From: Yersinia massiliensis
GTDB lineage: Bacteria > Pseudomonadota > Gammaproteobacteria > Enterobacterales > Enterobacteriaceae
Assembly (NCBI RefSeq): GCF_003048255.1
Contig: NZ_CP028487.1
Location: 1,922,001 to 1,986,000, forward strand
DNA: 64,000 nt
Direction of reading: 5' to 3'
Of the stretch, positions 54,758-63,695 are shown one piece after another; position 1 is the first letter of the stretch, and the number at the start of each line of letters is the position of its first letter. The notes below the pieces were generated by a model that did not search any database, was not told where the DNA came from, and saw nothing but the letters and a program-made list of their open reading frames with translations. Made by a program: the position numbers and the translations under genes.

Positions 54758-55855
54758 ATGTTTTTTGATGCAAATACGCTGGCTACGAATAGCCGCCTGC
54801 GCGGTCACTGGAATGAGTTGTGGGCAAACCGCAACATGTTCGATGCGCAACACCGTGGCATGATTGCCGCCAACCAAAACATGATGACGCCTGAAATGCT
54901 AACGGCAAACACCTTGCTTGGCGATGGGTTGGGCCGTGACTTTTGGGCTGAGATCGATCGCCAAATTATTCAGTTGCGTGACCAAGAAACGGGTATGGAA
55001 ATCGTCACTGACCTGATGGGTATCCAGACCGTTCTGCCTATCGGCAAAACCGCGAAGCTGTACAACATGGTTGGTGATATTGCTGATGATGTGTCTATCA
55101 GCCTAGATGGGCAGCCGCCATATTCATTCGACCACACCGAGTATTCCAGTGATGGTGATCCGGTGCCGGTGTTTGCCGCTGGTTATGGTGTCAACTGGCG
55201 TCTAGCGGCTGGTCTTAACACCGTTGGTGTAGATCTGGTTCTTGACTCTCAAGCCGCTAAATTGCGCAAGTTTAATAAGCGAATCGTTTCCTACGTTCTG
55301 GACGGCGATAGCACTATTCAGGTGCAGAACTATCCGGCGCAGGGTATGCGTAATCACCGCAACACGATTAAGTTGAATCTTGGTTCGGGATCTGGTGGCG
55401 CAAACATCAATCTCACCACCGCCACTCAAACTGAACTCGCTACGTTCTTCACGTCAGGCGCATTCGGACAATCGGCACGTGACAACTTCGTGGAAGCATA
55501 CGATGTCCTGTGGGTTTCCCCTCAGATTTGGGCCAACTTGATGAAGCCAGCAACTGTGACTATCGGCGGTGATACTCTGCTGTCAGGCGGTACGGTTCTG
55601 AATGTTATCACTGGCTTTATTCCTGCTCGCGCAATCCGTCAGACTTTCGCATTGACTGACAATGAGTTCATCGCCTATCAGCGCCGTCAGGACGTGATCA
55701 CTCCACTGGTTGGCATGGCAACTGGTGTCGTTCCTCTGCCACGTCCTATGCCTCAGTCAAACTGGAATTTCCAGATTATGGCGGCTATGGGTTTACAGAT
55801 TAAGCGAGATGGCGGCGGTAAATCTGGCGTGCTGTACGGCGCTAATCTGGCGTAA
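54758..55855 (+). CDS. Major capsid protein
   Basis: 365 residues from the ATG at 54758, preceded by TTAAGGAGAATCAG; a longer frame to 54698 overlaps the upstream gene. FFDANTLATNSRLRGHWNEL, WAEIDRQIIQLRDQETGMEI and the C-terminal QRRQDVITPLVGMATGVVPL fit HK97-fold capsid proteins of this portal group. No cleavable prodomain is obvious. Confidence 0.88.
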   Translation: MFFDANTLATNSRLRGHWNELWANRNMFDAQHRGMIAANQNMMTPEMLTANTLLGDGLGRDFWAEIDRQIIQLRDQETGMEIVTDLMGIQTVLPIGKTAKLYNMVGDIADDVSISLDGQPPYSFDHTEYSSDGDPVPVFAAGYGVNWRLAAGLNTVGVDLVLDSQAAKLRKFNKRIVSYVLDGDSTIQVQNYPAQGMRNHRNTIKLNLGSGSGGANINLTTATQTELATFFTSGAFGQSARDNFVEAYDVLWVSPQIWANLMKPATVTIGGDTLLSGGTVLNVITGFIPARAIRQTFALTDNEFIAYQRRQDVITPLVGMATGVVPLPRPMPQSNWNFQIMAAMGLQIKRDGGGKSGVLYGANLA

Positions 55856-55864
55856 GGAGTTGCG

Positions 55865-56059
55865 ATGGCTAAGTATGAAGTTATTCGCCCTTGGAATGGG
55901 GTTAAGCATGGCGATGTGGTGGATTTGGATACGCTACATCCGGCGCTTGAAGCTAACGTCCGTCCGCTGTCAGGTGAGGCTTTAGGTGACCTGGCTCCAG
56001 CAACTCCAGAAGCGACATCTGGCAAACGAAAGCAACCGAAAAATGAAGTAACCGAATAA
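55865..56059 (+). CDS. Hypothetical head-region phage protein
   Basis: 64 residues with KYEVIRPWNGVKHGDVVDLD at the start and a low-complexity charged C-terminus (GKRKQPKNEVTE). Such small head-side proteins are common. Followed by a terminator. Confidence 0.65.
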   Translation: MAKYEVIRPWNGVKHGDVVDLDTLHPALEANVRPLSGEALGDLAPATPEATSGKRKQPKNEVTE

Positions 56060-56084
56060 GCCGCCATATTTGAGCGGCTTTTTT
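56059..56084 (+). terminator. Intrinsic terminator after head genes
   Basis: AGCCGC-CATATTTGA-GCGGCT followed by TTTTT. Confidence 0.75.
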
Positions 56085-56122
56085 AATACCCTCTTCGGAG
56101 GGTTTCACTTTAGGGGATCGGT

Positions 56123-56521
56123 ATGCTGACCGCAGAACAGGCAAAAGAGTATCTGGCCACAGTCGGGATATCGCTCCCTTCCTTCGTGCTTGATGCGTTA
56201 GTGGAACAGGCTAACTCGATTCAGGAATGTTTGGACGCCAACTACACGCCAGCAACCGCGCTGCTTATCCAGCTTTATCTGATTGGGTTGATGGGGCTGG
56301 GGCAGGGTGATAAGTACATTAGCTCTCAAACAGCCCCGTCTGGTGCGTCGCGCTCATTTCGGTATCAATCATTCGCTGACCGGTGGAATGGCTCTCTCTC
56401 ATTGCTTAGGAGCCTTGATAAGCACGGTTGCGCCACTGCGATAACGCCATCTAACCCAAGCAATGCCGCCTTTGCTGGGATTTGGATTGGCAAGGGTGGA
56501 TGCATGTGCGGGGATAAATAG
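56123..56521 (+). CDS. Head-tail connector-like protein
   Basis: 132 residues, helical (MLTAEQAKEYLATVGISLPS, EQANSIQECLDANYTPATAL), as in connector proteins of gp6/gp15 type. Position between capsid and tail supports this. Cys-containing C-terminus GGCMCGDK is unusual. Confidence 0.65.
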   Translation: MLTAEQAKEYLATVGISLPSFVLDALVEQANSIQECLDANYTPATALLIQLYLIGLMGLGQGDKYISSQTAPSGASRSFRYQSFADRWNGSLSLLRSLDKHGCATAITPSNPSNAAFAGIWIGKGGCMCGDK

Positions 56522-56522
56522 A

Positions 56523-56807
56523 ATGGCGTCACTAAGAAGCATGCAAAGATCAGTAAGGCTTGATATCGAAGTGCTCTATGACACTGGGTCTGGTGATATC
56601 ACGTTCAAAGATTCCTTATTAGTTGATAAGCATCGATTTCGGTTTTTCTCATATTTGGGATTCGATAACGAAAACCCTCCTGAATTCATGGAGCTTAATG
56701 ATGGCGAATTTATTCGGTCAACCTTCGTGAAGAAGGTGAGGATTCAGCGATTCAAGGAATGTGAAGGTGGTGAGTGCCCAGATCAGTTCGAGGACTATTT
56801 ATCATGA
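56523..56807 (+). CDS. Hypothetical head-tail joining protein
   Basis: 94 residues from the ATG at 56523; the frame back to 56463 is inside the upstream gene. Contains FEDYLS and ECEGGECPDQ. No firm family. Confidence 0.6.
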   Translation: MASLRSMQRSVRLDIEVLYDTGSGDITFKDSLLVDKHRFRFFSYLGFDNENPPEFMELNDGEFIRSTFVKKVRIQRFKECEGGECPDQFEDYLS

Positions 56808-57154
56808 GTAGCGCCGCAAACTGGAGTTACACGGCAGTGGCCACATTGTGGAAAAAGAACGGGAAGCCAGATGAGTACGGTAAACAGGCTTGGCTTCCTC
56901 CGATTCAGATTATGTGTGATTACGGTGGTGATGCTACGGCGAAGCTAGGTGATATCGGTCTGGAGTTCGTTATCAAAAACACACACTGGACTGAGTACGC
57001 TGATGCTGAACGGGGCGACTACATCCTGATCGGCGATTCGGTAGCGATTGACCCGACCAAGGTGGATGGTGCTGATGAGGTGAGGCACATCATTCGTTAT
57101 GCCGACACATTCGAGCGCATTGCAGACGACTACGCAATTATTACAGGAGTCTGA
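56804..57154 (+). CDS. Putative head closure/stopper protein
   Basis: 116 residues from the ATG at 56804, overlapping the preceding stop. ATLWKKNGKPDEYGKQAWLP, EFVIKNTHWTEYADAERGDY is beta-rich as in stopper proteins. Position based. Confidence 0.6.
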   Translation: MSSAANWSYTAVATLWKKNGKPDEYGKQAWLPPIQIMCDYGGDATAKLGDIGLEFVIKNTHWTEYADAERGDYILIGDSVAIDPTKVDGADEVRHIIRYADTFERIADDYAIITGV

Positions 57155-57155
57155 T

Positions 57156-57524
57156 ATGGGCGCGAAAGTTAAAGGCATCAGAGAGGCAAAGGCCAATCTG
57201 GATAGGTTGATCGGGGATATTCAAGGCCGGAAAGCTGTCAGGGCAATCACCAAGGCATTAATCATCGGAGCGTCGCAGGCAGCACTCTATACCCCCATTG
57301 ATACATCAACTCTTATCAACTCTCAATTTCGTGATATCAACGTGAATGGCTCTAGGCTGACCGGGCGAGTGGGCTACTCGGCAAACTATGCCATATATGT
57401 TCATGATCCGAATGTTAAACAAACGTTCCGTAGGGCCACGGCTGAGAAGGAGTTCTTAGTTAAAGGATTTGAGGATACTAAGCACATCATTGATAAAGCG
57501 ATAGCGGAGGAAATGAAGCTATGA
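57156..57524 (+). CDS. HK97 gp10-like tail completion protein
   Basis: 122 residues from the ATG at 57156, following AGGAGTCTGAT. KVKGIREAKANLDRLIGDIQ, AALYTPIDTSTLINSQFRDI and VGYSANYAIYVHDPNVKQTF are the HK97 gp10 plan. Overlaps the next gene by 4 bases. Confidence 0.78.
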   Translation: MGAKVKGIREAKANLDRLIGDIQGRKAVRAITKALIIGASQAALYTPIDTSTLINSQFRDINVNGSRLTGRVGYSANYAIYVHDPNVKQTFRRATAEKEFLVKGFEDTKHIIDKAIAEEMKL

Positions 57525-57904
57525 CTCCATCAATGCATAGGCGTATCAGGGATTATTTTGTCGATGCTGGGTTAACCACTGGCTTCACTACTCAAATGCT
57601 CAAATGGCGTGATACTGACAAGCAGACTGAACAATTCATTGTCTTCCGGCCCAACGGTGGCAGCTCAATTCGCAATGACCTGGGCAGTGAGTTTTATGTC
57701 TTGGTTGATGTGATTGGTGCAGTTAACGAGGACGAGGCGGCAGATAACACGACACAGGCGATAATCGCGCACGTTCAGGCGAATCCGAATCCAAATGACT
57801 GCATTGGCTATATTGAAAACCTAGGCAGTATTCCATCCCCCGTCACAACCACTGAAGGCCGCTTGGTCTACAGACTTCAATTCGCAATTAAATACGGCGA
57901 CTAA
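57521..57904 (+). CDS. Tail terminator-like protein (lambda gpU type)
   Basis: 127 residues. MTPSMHRRIRDYFVDAGLTT, QFIVFRPNGGSSIRNDLGSE, FYVLVDVIGAVNED, IPSPVTTTEGRLVYRLQFAI fits minor tail proteins that cap the tail tube. Order before the major tail gene agrees. Confidence 0.75.
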   Translation: MTPSMHRRIRDYFVDAGLTTGFTTQMLKWRDTDKQTEQFIVFRPNGGSSIRNDLGSEFYVLVDVIGAVNEDEAADNTTQAIIAHVQANPNPNDCIGYIENLGSIPSPVTTTEGRLVYRLQFAIKYGD

Positions 57905-57928
57905 GCCGAACTAACAGAGGTAAAAAAT

Positions 57929-58678
57929 ATGCAAGGTTGCCAAAATGATTACGGCAAGCTGGTTGGTCGCGTCGCCGTTTTACGGATGGCGTTTGGTTGC
58001 CCGGAAACACTACCAGAAGTAGCGGATTGGCAGCGCATGGGTGCGCTAACCACCAAGGGTCTCGACTACTCGATGAATACCATTTCTTCCGACGCGGATG
58101 ACGCAAAGGGGCTGGTAGAGAACTTGGTCACCAACATGGATTTGACGATCTCAGGTGAGGGCGAGTGGCGAAAACGAGCTAAATCAACTGAGGTCGGTCC
58201 GGTGAAAATGTCGAAATACATTTTCGATGAAGTGCAGGCAGGCCGCCAGCCGGGCCTATGGGTTCGCTTTGATTTCCTCGGCGTGGATGATGGCACCTAT
58301 ATTCAGGGTTACTTTAATACCACGTCGTGGAGTTCAGACTTTGGTTCTTCTGACTTTGCTACTTACTCTGGTGAGTGGAAAGTTGCTGATGCAGATTCTG
58401 TCACTTTCGTTGATGGCTCGGCGATTCCGGTTGCTAGTGTAACTGTAGCTCCGGCAACCAGTACTGGCGCGGTCGCCGCAACAGTTCAACTTACCGCCAC
58501 CGTCCTGCCTGCGGACGCTACCGACAAAACTGGCGTATGGACAACCTCTGACGCAACCAAAGCAACGGTTAGCTCAACGGGACTGGTCACCCGTGTAGCA
58601 GTCGGAACAGCGACAATCACATTCACGACGAATGATGGCGCTAAAACCGGAACGAGTAATATCACTATCACCGCGTAA
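57929..58678 (+). CDS. Major tail tube protein with Ig-like domain
   Basis: 249 residues. The N-terminal two thirds is a tail tube protein (RVAVLRMAFGCPETLPEVAD, VTNMDLTISGEGEWRKRAKS). Residues about 170-249 are a bacterial Ig-like (Big_2) domain (VTVAPATSTGAVAATVQLTA, TWTTSD-type WTTSDATKATVSSTGLV). Such domains decorate the tail of many siphophages. Confidence 0.88.
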   Translation: MQGCQNDYGKLVGRVAVLRMAFGCPETLPEVADWQRMGALTTKGLDYSMNTISSDADDAKGLVENLVTNMDLTISGEGEWRKRAKSTEVGPVKMSKYIFDEVQAGRQPGLWVRFDFLGVDDGTYIQGYFNTTSWSSDFGSSDFATYSGEWKVADADSVTFVDGSAIPVASVTVAPATSTGAVAATVQLTATVLPADATDKTGVWTTSDATKATVSSTGLVTRVAVGTATITFTTNDGAKTGTSNITITA

Positions 58679-58752
58679 TTATCACAAAGAGCATCTTATT
58701 GGTGCTCTTGATGATGATTTCTTCGTCAAACACAGTTCTAAAATTAAAATAA

Positions 58753-59358
58753 TTATTTTTTTGTCAAAGTGATGGCATATTGATGCTGTGAAAAATCGTT
58801 ATCCCATTTGCCACTATGTTTTTTTGCTATTACTAACATGACATGGCGTAAAATTTCTCCAAAAATCAAATACAGTTTTAGTCTATTCTTCGGACTTTCT
58901 GATTTAAGCGTTACAGTTTCTTGTTCGTTTCCATTTTCATCAAAAATAGTGATGTAACAGTTATCGAGCGATTTTTCGTTAGTTTTTGCTATGTGATTAC
59001 TTGTTTTAGCCGCAATGCTTTGTATTCTTGAGTCCGGTATTTCCTGTTTACTTACATTATGAGCAATGTCATTTCTCAGTGAGTTTATTACCCCGATAGC
59101 CTCACATATATCACTAGGAAGTCCGAAGTTTTTGGCCATCTCTATTTTAGAACTGCATTCCATCCGCAAACGCTTTGTATCATCTCCAAAAACGTACGCG
59201 TTACCAGAGCATGCACATATCCATGCCTCAACAAGCCGTTCGCAAAGTAAATGAATCCTAAGCGTGGTTCCGGTATCGTCATCAATTGTTGCCGCTTTCA
59301 ACAATAATCCATTCAGATCAATGGACGTGTAGTAGTTCATGAATATTCTTGCGTCCAT
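58753..59358 (-). CDS. HEPN-like (Rx4H) cargo protein, reverse strand
   Basis: 201 residues. LLLKAATIDDDTGTTLRIHL, LCERLVEAWICACSG are helical, and VINSLRNDIAHNVSKQEIPD contains Rx4H (RNDIAH), the active-site pattern of HEPN RNases. DUF4145-like proteins share it. It is the only reverse-strand gene in the tail operon and is A+T rich, as in moron cargo. Function (RNase, toxin or superinfection exclusion) is inference. Confidence 0.65.
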   Translation of the reverse strand: MDARIFMNYYTSIDLNGLLLKAATIDDDTGTTLRIHLLCERLVEAWICACSGNAYVFGDDTKRLRMECSSKIEMAKNFGLPSDICEAIGVINSLRNDIAHNVSKQEIPDSRIQSIAAKTSNHIAKTNEKSLDNCYITIFDENGNEQETVTLKSESPKNRLKLYLIFGEILRHVMLVIAKKHSGKWDNDFSQHQYAITLTKK

Positions 59359-59379
59359 ACAATTTCCTTGAGGTGAAGC

Positions 59380-59577
59380 ATGATAGATTTAGAGAAAATG
59401 ATGATTGTGTTTCTGAGGGACGATGGTGTTTCCTTGCAAATGGGTAGTGATTCTGCCAGTTACTCACATTCCGGTAAAATCCGGTTATATGCAGGGGCAG
59501 GTAAAAAGATGCTTCCATCACATGTCATAATCAAAGACCAAAGAACCGAAACAGATTACTCTGAGATTAAAAAATAA
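59380..59577 (+). CDS. Hypothetical small protein, divergent from HEPN-like gene
   Basis: 65 residues, no membrane segment (MIDLEKMMIVFLRDDGVSLQ at the start). It starts 21 bases from the start of the reverse-strand gene, so the two share a tiny control region. GAGGTGAAGC precedes the ATG. No function recognised. Confidence 0.55.
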   Translation: MIDLEKMMIVFLRDDGVSLQMGSDSASYSHSGKIRLYAGAGKKMLPSHVIIKDQRTETDYSEIKK

Positions 59578-59691
59578 CCAATACTGACAAATGATCAGTA
59601 CTGACGCATTCGTACTCCGGTGGGTTTTTGCGTTGTCTTGCACCATACCCCTGCTATCATGTAACGAACTGTTATGGATGGGGATAGGGAT

Positions 59692-60030
59692 ATGAGAACT
59701 CGCTTTATAGTTTCAATGACAGCTTTATTGTTTACGCCATTTTTAAACGCCGAAGAATACAAAATCACGATCCCTTCAGATTCTAAAGCTGAGTACACAG
59801 TTTTAAGCAAAGGAACCCAAGGAGACCTAAAGACAATCGTAACCAAGAGATCTGGTTCATCTGGTGTCAGTTACTCTGAGCGGGCTTATGATTGCAACAA
59901 TCACACCGTAAAGTATCTTGGGAGTGGTGATACCTTGGAGCAAATGAAAGCATCTGGAGCAGATAAGAATATGGGGGAGATATTTACTGGTTCAATAGCT
60001 GATTTTGTAGGTAGGGAAGCTTGTAAATAG
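59692..60030 (+). CDS. Secreted/periplasmic hypothetical protein
   Basis: 112 residues from the ATG at 59692. Sec signal peptide (RTRFIVSMTALLFTPFLNAE), cleavage likely after LNA. The mature part carries two Cys (YDCNNHTVKYL, REACK). A+T rich. No family recognised. Probably cargo, possibly modifying the host envelope. Confidence 0.6.
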   Translation: MRTRFIVSMTALLFTPFLNAEEYKITIPSDSKAEYTVLSKGTQGDLKTIVTKRSGSSGVSYSERAYDCNNHTVKYLGSGDTLEQMKASGADKNMGEIFTGSIADFVGREACK

Positions 60031-60064
60031 ATATTTATCTTTAACCCTCTACGCTAAACAAATA

Positions 60065-60088
60065 GCCTCGCTAATGCGGGGTTTTTTA
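60065..60088 (+). terminator. Intrinsic terminator after cargo genes
   Basis: CCTCGCTAATGCGGGG followed by TTTTTT. The stem-loop is the same as the minus-strand terminator at 26205-26231. Confidence 0.78.
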
Positions 60089-60111
60089 TTGCCTAAATTT
60101 CAGGATACCCC

Positions 60112-60804
60112 ATGACCCCGATGCTTGATATTGGCGAGATGCTCCTGTCTGACACTGAGTGTCAGCAAGATTATTTCTTCCGCCCATCATTAAAGAACAT
60201 GACAAGAATAGGCGCAGCGACTGAGATTGTCGAAACATACGCAGTGTTGAATGGTTCTGAATTGAATCAGGTTTTGACTCCGGCAATAAATGCCAACCTG
60301 CCAGCATCGTTAATGCCAAGCAAGGCCATAAAACAATGCACAGATCATATTCTTGCCGCCGCTATAAGGGTTATTGAGGCTTGTTGTGACAGACCAGTAA
60401 CGGCGCTTGTGGGTGAATTTAAGGGATGGCGAAATTGCATTGTTTATCGGCCCGGTAAAGTTTCAAAAGAAGTCGTTATTACTATGGCTAGAGAATTAAT
60501 TGAACATGGTGTTATCGGTAAAGCAAAAATAAGAAAGCTGCAAAAAAATGAAGGCAAGAACGAATACAGTTCCGAATTTAACGCAATGGATTACATCAAT
60601 TCTGCAAGAATTCACTTCAACATGCCACGCGACGAAGCCGAGCAGTTAACGATGACCGAGTTCCAGTTATTGCTCAAGGCTAAATACCCAGAAGATAAAG
60701 GTTTCACCCGCGAAGAATACGATGAAATCATGGATGCAGATGATCGTCTGCAAGCGCGTTTAATTGCTGAAGAAGAGGCGAGGTTAGCGAAAAATGGCGA
60801 GTGA
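60112..60804 (+). CDS. Tail assembly chaperone-like protein (DUF6246-like)
   Basis: 230 residues. The N-terminal part FRPSLKNMTRIGAATEIVET, CTDHILAAAIRVIEACCDRP matches tail-associated DUF6246 proteins, and the end MTEFQLLLKAKYPEDKGFTR, EEYDEIMDADDRLQARLIAE is like the lambda gpG-T chaperone tail. Overlaps the tape measure gene by 11 bases. No slippery frameshift site was identified. Confidence 0.72.
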   Translation: MTPMLDIGEMLLSDTECQQDYFFRPSLKNMTRIGAATEIVETYAVLNGSELNQVLTPAINANLPASLMPSKAIKQCTDHILAAAIRVIEACCDRPVTALVGEFKGWRNCIVYRPGKVSKEVVITMARELIEHGVIGKAKIRKLQKNEGKNEYSSEFNAMDYINSARIHFNMPRDEAEQLTMTEFQLLLKAKYPEDKGFTREEYDEIMDADDRLQARLIAEEEARLAKNGE

Positions 60805-63367
60805 ACAACAACTAGGTAATATCGTTTATCAGGTAGAGATGGAAGTCGGTAAGCTAATTGCGGCTCAAAACAAGGTTAATGAGCGACTTGATCAGATGCA
60901 GGGCGGTTTTGATAAGACTACTGCATCATCAGGGAGATTGGAGTCAGGTCTTAATAAGGTGGGAATTGCTATCGCTGGGGCATTCACGATCAGCGCAGCA
61001 AAAAAGCTTATTGATATAGCTGACAATATGAACATGTTGGATGCTAGGGTTAAGAGACTAAGTTCAAGCGTTGAAGAAGCGAAGGCAACCATGGCCTCTC
61101 TTTCAACAATAGCGTCTAATACTGGCAGTAGTTTATCTAGCACTCAGAAGTTGTGGGAGACGCTTACATCTAGCCTGAAAGAAGCAGGGGCAACCAACGG
61201 GCAGGTTTTATTATTGACAGATACTTTGCAGAAAATAGGCACTGTTGGTGGCTCTTCAACAGAGGAAATGTCAAATGCTTTAAGACAATTCGGGCAATCC
61301 ATCGCAGGAGGAGTTGTTAGGGCTGAAGAGTTTAACTCTGTACTTGAAAATATGCCTGAACTTGCGAGACAAATTGCAGCAGGGCTAGGAGTGTCACTAG
61401 GTGACCTTCGTAAAATGATGCTTGATGGAAAATTAACGGCTGAGCAGGCACTGAATGCAATCCAAAATCGAGCCCAGTCAGTAAATATTGAGTTTGATAA
61501 AATGCCGGTTACCGTAGATCGTGCAAAAAACAGCCTTGATGTTGCATTTAAAAATATGATTAGCGACCTAAACCAATCTATTGGATTAACCCAAACCCTT
61601 GCAGGCTTAATGATGTCTGTCTCTAATAATCTTAGTTATTACAATAAGAATATTGGCGACTCATCACGCATGCCAAAACTAATCGAATTACAAAAAAAAT
61701 ATAACGATGAATTAGCTGAAGGGAAGCAATGGTATGAAACGGATACTGTTTTCCAACAAAGGAGAGGGCAAGCTGCATTTGAACTTAAACGTGTAGAAGG
61801 TGAAATTGCTAATATCAGAGCTAAATCAGCCAAAGATGCAGCGATTGCTAATCAACCCATTAAGGTAAAATCAAATGCACAATCCGGCGATGATAAACAA
61901 GACAAGTTATTAAAGAACTCACAAAGAAGAATTGAGTTAACAAAATTGGAAGGCGAAGCGAGAGCTAGGCTTCAAGCTCAGTATGATGCTGAAGATGCAG
62001 GAATGGCAAAGGATGACCCCAGAACAAAAGATTTAGAGAATCAGTATGCTCAGATATATAAAAATTCTCAGGCCACAAAGGAAGGTAATAAAGTATCTAA
62101 TGATGCTGCAAATGCATTAAAAACTCAGCGTGAATCAATCGCCGAACTAAGTACGGGATACGAGGAAGGGAGTTTAGCTCTAGCAAAGTTCAAAGCAATT
62201 CAGGCTCTTGGAGGAAAATCTAGCCCACAGGATACAGCGGCAGCAGAAAAAAACGCAGAGATTCAGTGGAAACTTGAGCAAGAAAAACAGGATAAAATAT
62301 CAGCCAAGGAGATGCAAACGTCTGCAAATATTGCAAAGGTTCGAGATGAAGATCTTGCTCAGGCTAAGCGCCAACTTGACGCTAAATTTATCGATGAAGA
62401 AGCCTACCAGAAGCGCAGGTTAGAAATAGCGGGTGAGTATTCTAAAAAGATAGCTGAAGAGTCAGCAAATAATGCTGTAACCCCACAACAGCAAAACGCC
62501 GCATTAGTTGATCCTGTACAGGCGTTGGCTAATGAGAATGCTCAAAAGTTAGCACTGATTCAGAAATTTGAAGAGGATAAAACGTTAACCGAGCAGCAAG
62601 CGTTAACTCTCCGTAATGCCGCAAACACCCAGTACGAGCAAGCTAGGCTGGCAGCTCAATGGGATATCTGGAGGAATCAGAGTGAGGGAAACCAGTATCT
62701 GGCAAGCTCGCTCGAATCGTTAGGGCAGCGCTCAACCAATATTCTTACCGGCCTAATCATGCAGACACAATCTGGAAAGCAGGCAATGCTTAATCTTGCT
62801 TCAACAATTGCACAAGATGGTATTGGTGCTCTTGTTGATATGGGGCTTCAGTATGTCAAAAACATGATAATGGGACAGGCGGCGGCAACTACTGCTCTTG
62901 CTGCTACGGCCGCACAAGCAACCGCAGCGGCAGCGGCATGGGCTCCAGCGGCGGTTAGCGCCTCTATTGCGACAATGGGAGGAGCTTCTTCGGTCGGTAC
63001 TACTGCTTATGGCACAGCGCTGGCAGCATCGAAGGGACTGGCCTTGGCCGGCGCTCGTAAGAACGGCGGTCCAGTAAATGCTGATTCAATGTACCAAGTC
63101 GGGGAGGGTGGGAAGCCAGAACTACTTAAAGCGTCCAACGGCAAGCAGTACATGATCCCCGGCGACAATGGAAAGGTCATCAGCAATAAGGATATGCAGG
63201 GTGGTAGTGGTGGGGGAACATCACTAAATCAAGTAATGAATATTACTGTGAACACTACTAACGGGCTGGATGATGCCACTATTAAACAGTTAAGGCAGGC
63301 ATGGAAAACGGATACAATGCTTATTCTCAAAGACCAGCAGCGCCCACGAGGGTTGTTGAGCAGGTAG
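60794..63367 (+). CDS. Tail tape measure protein
   Basis: 857 residues. Coiled N-terminus (VEMEVGKLIAAQNKVNERLD), the TP901-type core (GTVGGSSTEEMSNALRQFGQ, SIAGGVVRAEEFNSVLENMP), a long helical Lys/Gln/Ala region and a hydrophobic C-terminal segment (AAATTALAATAAQATAAAAA). Sets tail length and is ejected during infection. The size fits a tail of roughly 130 nm by the usual rule, an estimate only. Confidence 0.94.
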   Translation: MASEQQLGNIVYQVEMEVGKLIAAQNKVNERLDQMQGGFDKTTASSGRLESGLNKVGIAIAGAFTISAAKKLIDIADNMNMLDARVKRLSSSVEEAKATMASLSTIASNTGSSLSSTQKLWETLTSSLKEAGATNGQVLLLTDTLQKIGTVGGSSTEEMSNALRQFGQSIAGGVVRAEEFNSVLENMPELARQIAAGLGVSLGDLRKMMLDGKLTAEQALNAIQNRAQSVNIEFDKMPVTVDRAKNSLDVAFKNMISDLNQSIGLTQTLAGLMMSVSNNLSYYNKNIGDSSRMPKLIELQKKYNDELAEGKQWYETDTVFQQRRGQAAFELKRVEGEIANIRAKSAKDAAIANQPIKVKSNAQSGDDKQDKLLKNSQRRIELTKLEGEARARLQAQYDAEDAGMAKDDPRTKDLENQYAQIYKNSQATKEGNKVSNDAANALKTQRESIAELSTGYEEGSLALAKFKAIQALGGKSSPQDTAAAEKNAEIQWKLEQEKQDKISAKEMQTSANIAKVRDEDLAQAKRQLDAKFIDEEAYQKRRLEIAGEYSKKIAEESANNAVTPQQQNAALVDPVQALANENAQKLALIQKFEEDKTLTEQQALTLRNAANTQYEQARLAAQWDIWRNQSEGNQYLASSLESLGQRSTNILTGLIMQTQSGKQAMLNLASTIAQDGIGALVDMGLQYVKNMIMGQAAATTALAATAAQATAAAAAWAPAAVSASIATMGGASSVGTTAYGTALAASKGLALAGARKNGGPVNADSMYQVGEGGKPELLKASNGKQYMIPGDNGKVISNKDMQGGSGGGTSLNQVMNITVNTTNGLDDATIKQLRQAWKTDTMLILKDQQRPRGLLSR

Positions 63368-63415
63368 AGGTGACACTAAAGTAATCATTAGTTACAAACT
63401 AAAAAGGAGCTTTAA

Positions 63416-63634
63416 ATGCGTTATCAAATTGAAGAGATCGCTGCTTTCGATTATCCGGATGATAATGAATCTGGAATTGTTGGAACGGTAAACTTTATTT
63501 ATGAAGATCATAATCGAAACATTAAAGTTTTCGTTTGTATTCCGCATGATAAGAATTCATCCCTTGCAGTAATTGAACAAAGAATTTTCGAGCAAGCCAA
63601 GAAGCAATTAAAAGAACTGGCATCAGAAATTTAA
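63416..63634 (+). CDS. Hypothetical small tail-region protein
   Basis: 72 residues (MRYQIEEIAAFDYPDDNESG at the start), beta-rich then helical. An AAGGAGC ribosome site precedes it. No function recognised. Confidence 0.55.
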   Translation: MRYQIEEIAAFDYPDDNESGIVGTVNFIYEDHNRNIKVFVCIPHDKNSSLAVIEQRIFEQAKKQLKELASEI

Positions 63635-63658
63635 GTTCTTCCTGTACTAAAATACTAA

Positions 63659-63682
63659 CCCGCTCAGGCGGGTTTTTTATTA
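63659..63682 (+). terminator. Intrinsic terminator
   Basis: CCCGCTCAGGCGGG followed by TTTTTT, downstream of the 63416 gene. Confidence 0.78.
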
Positions 63683-63695
63683 TCCGGAGTACCCC

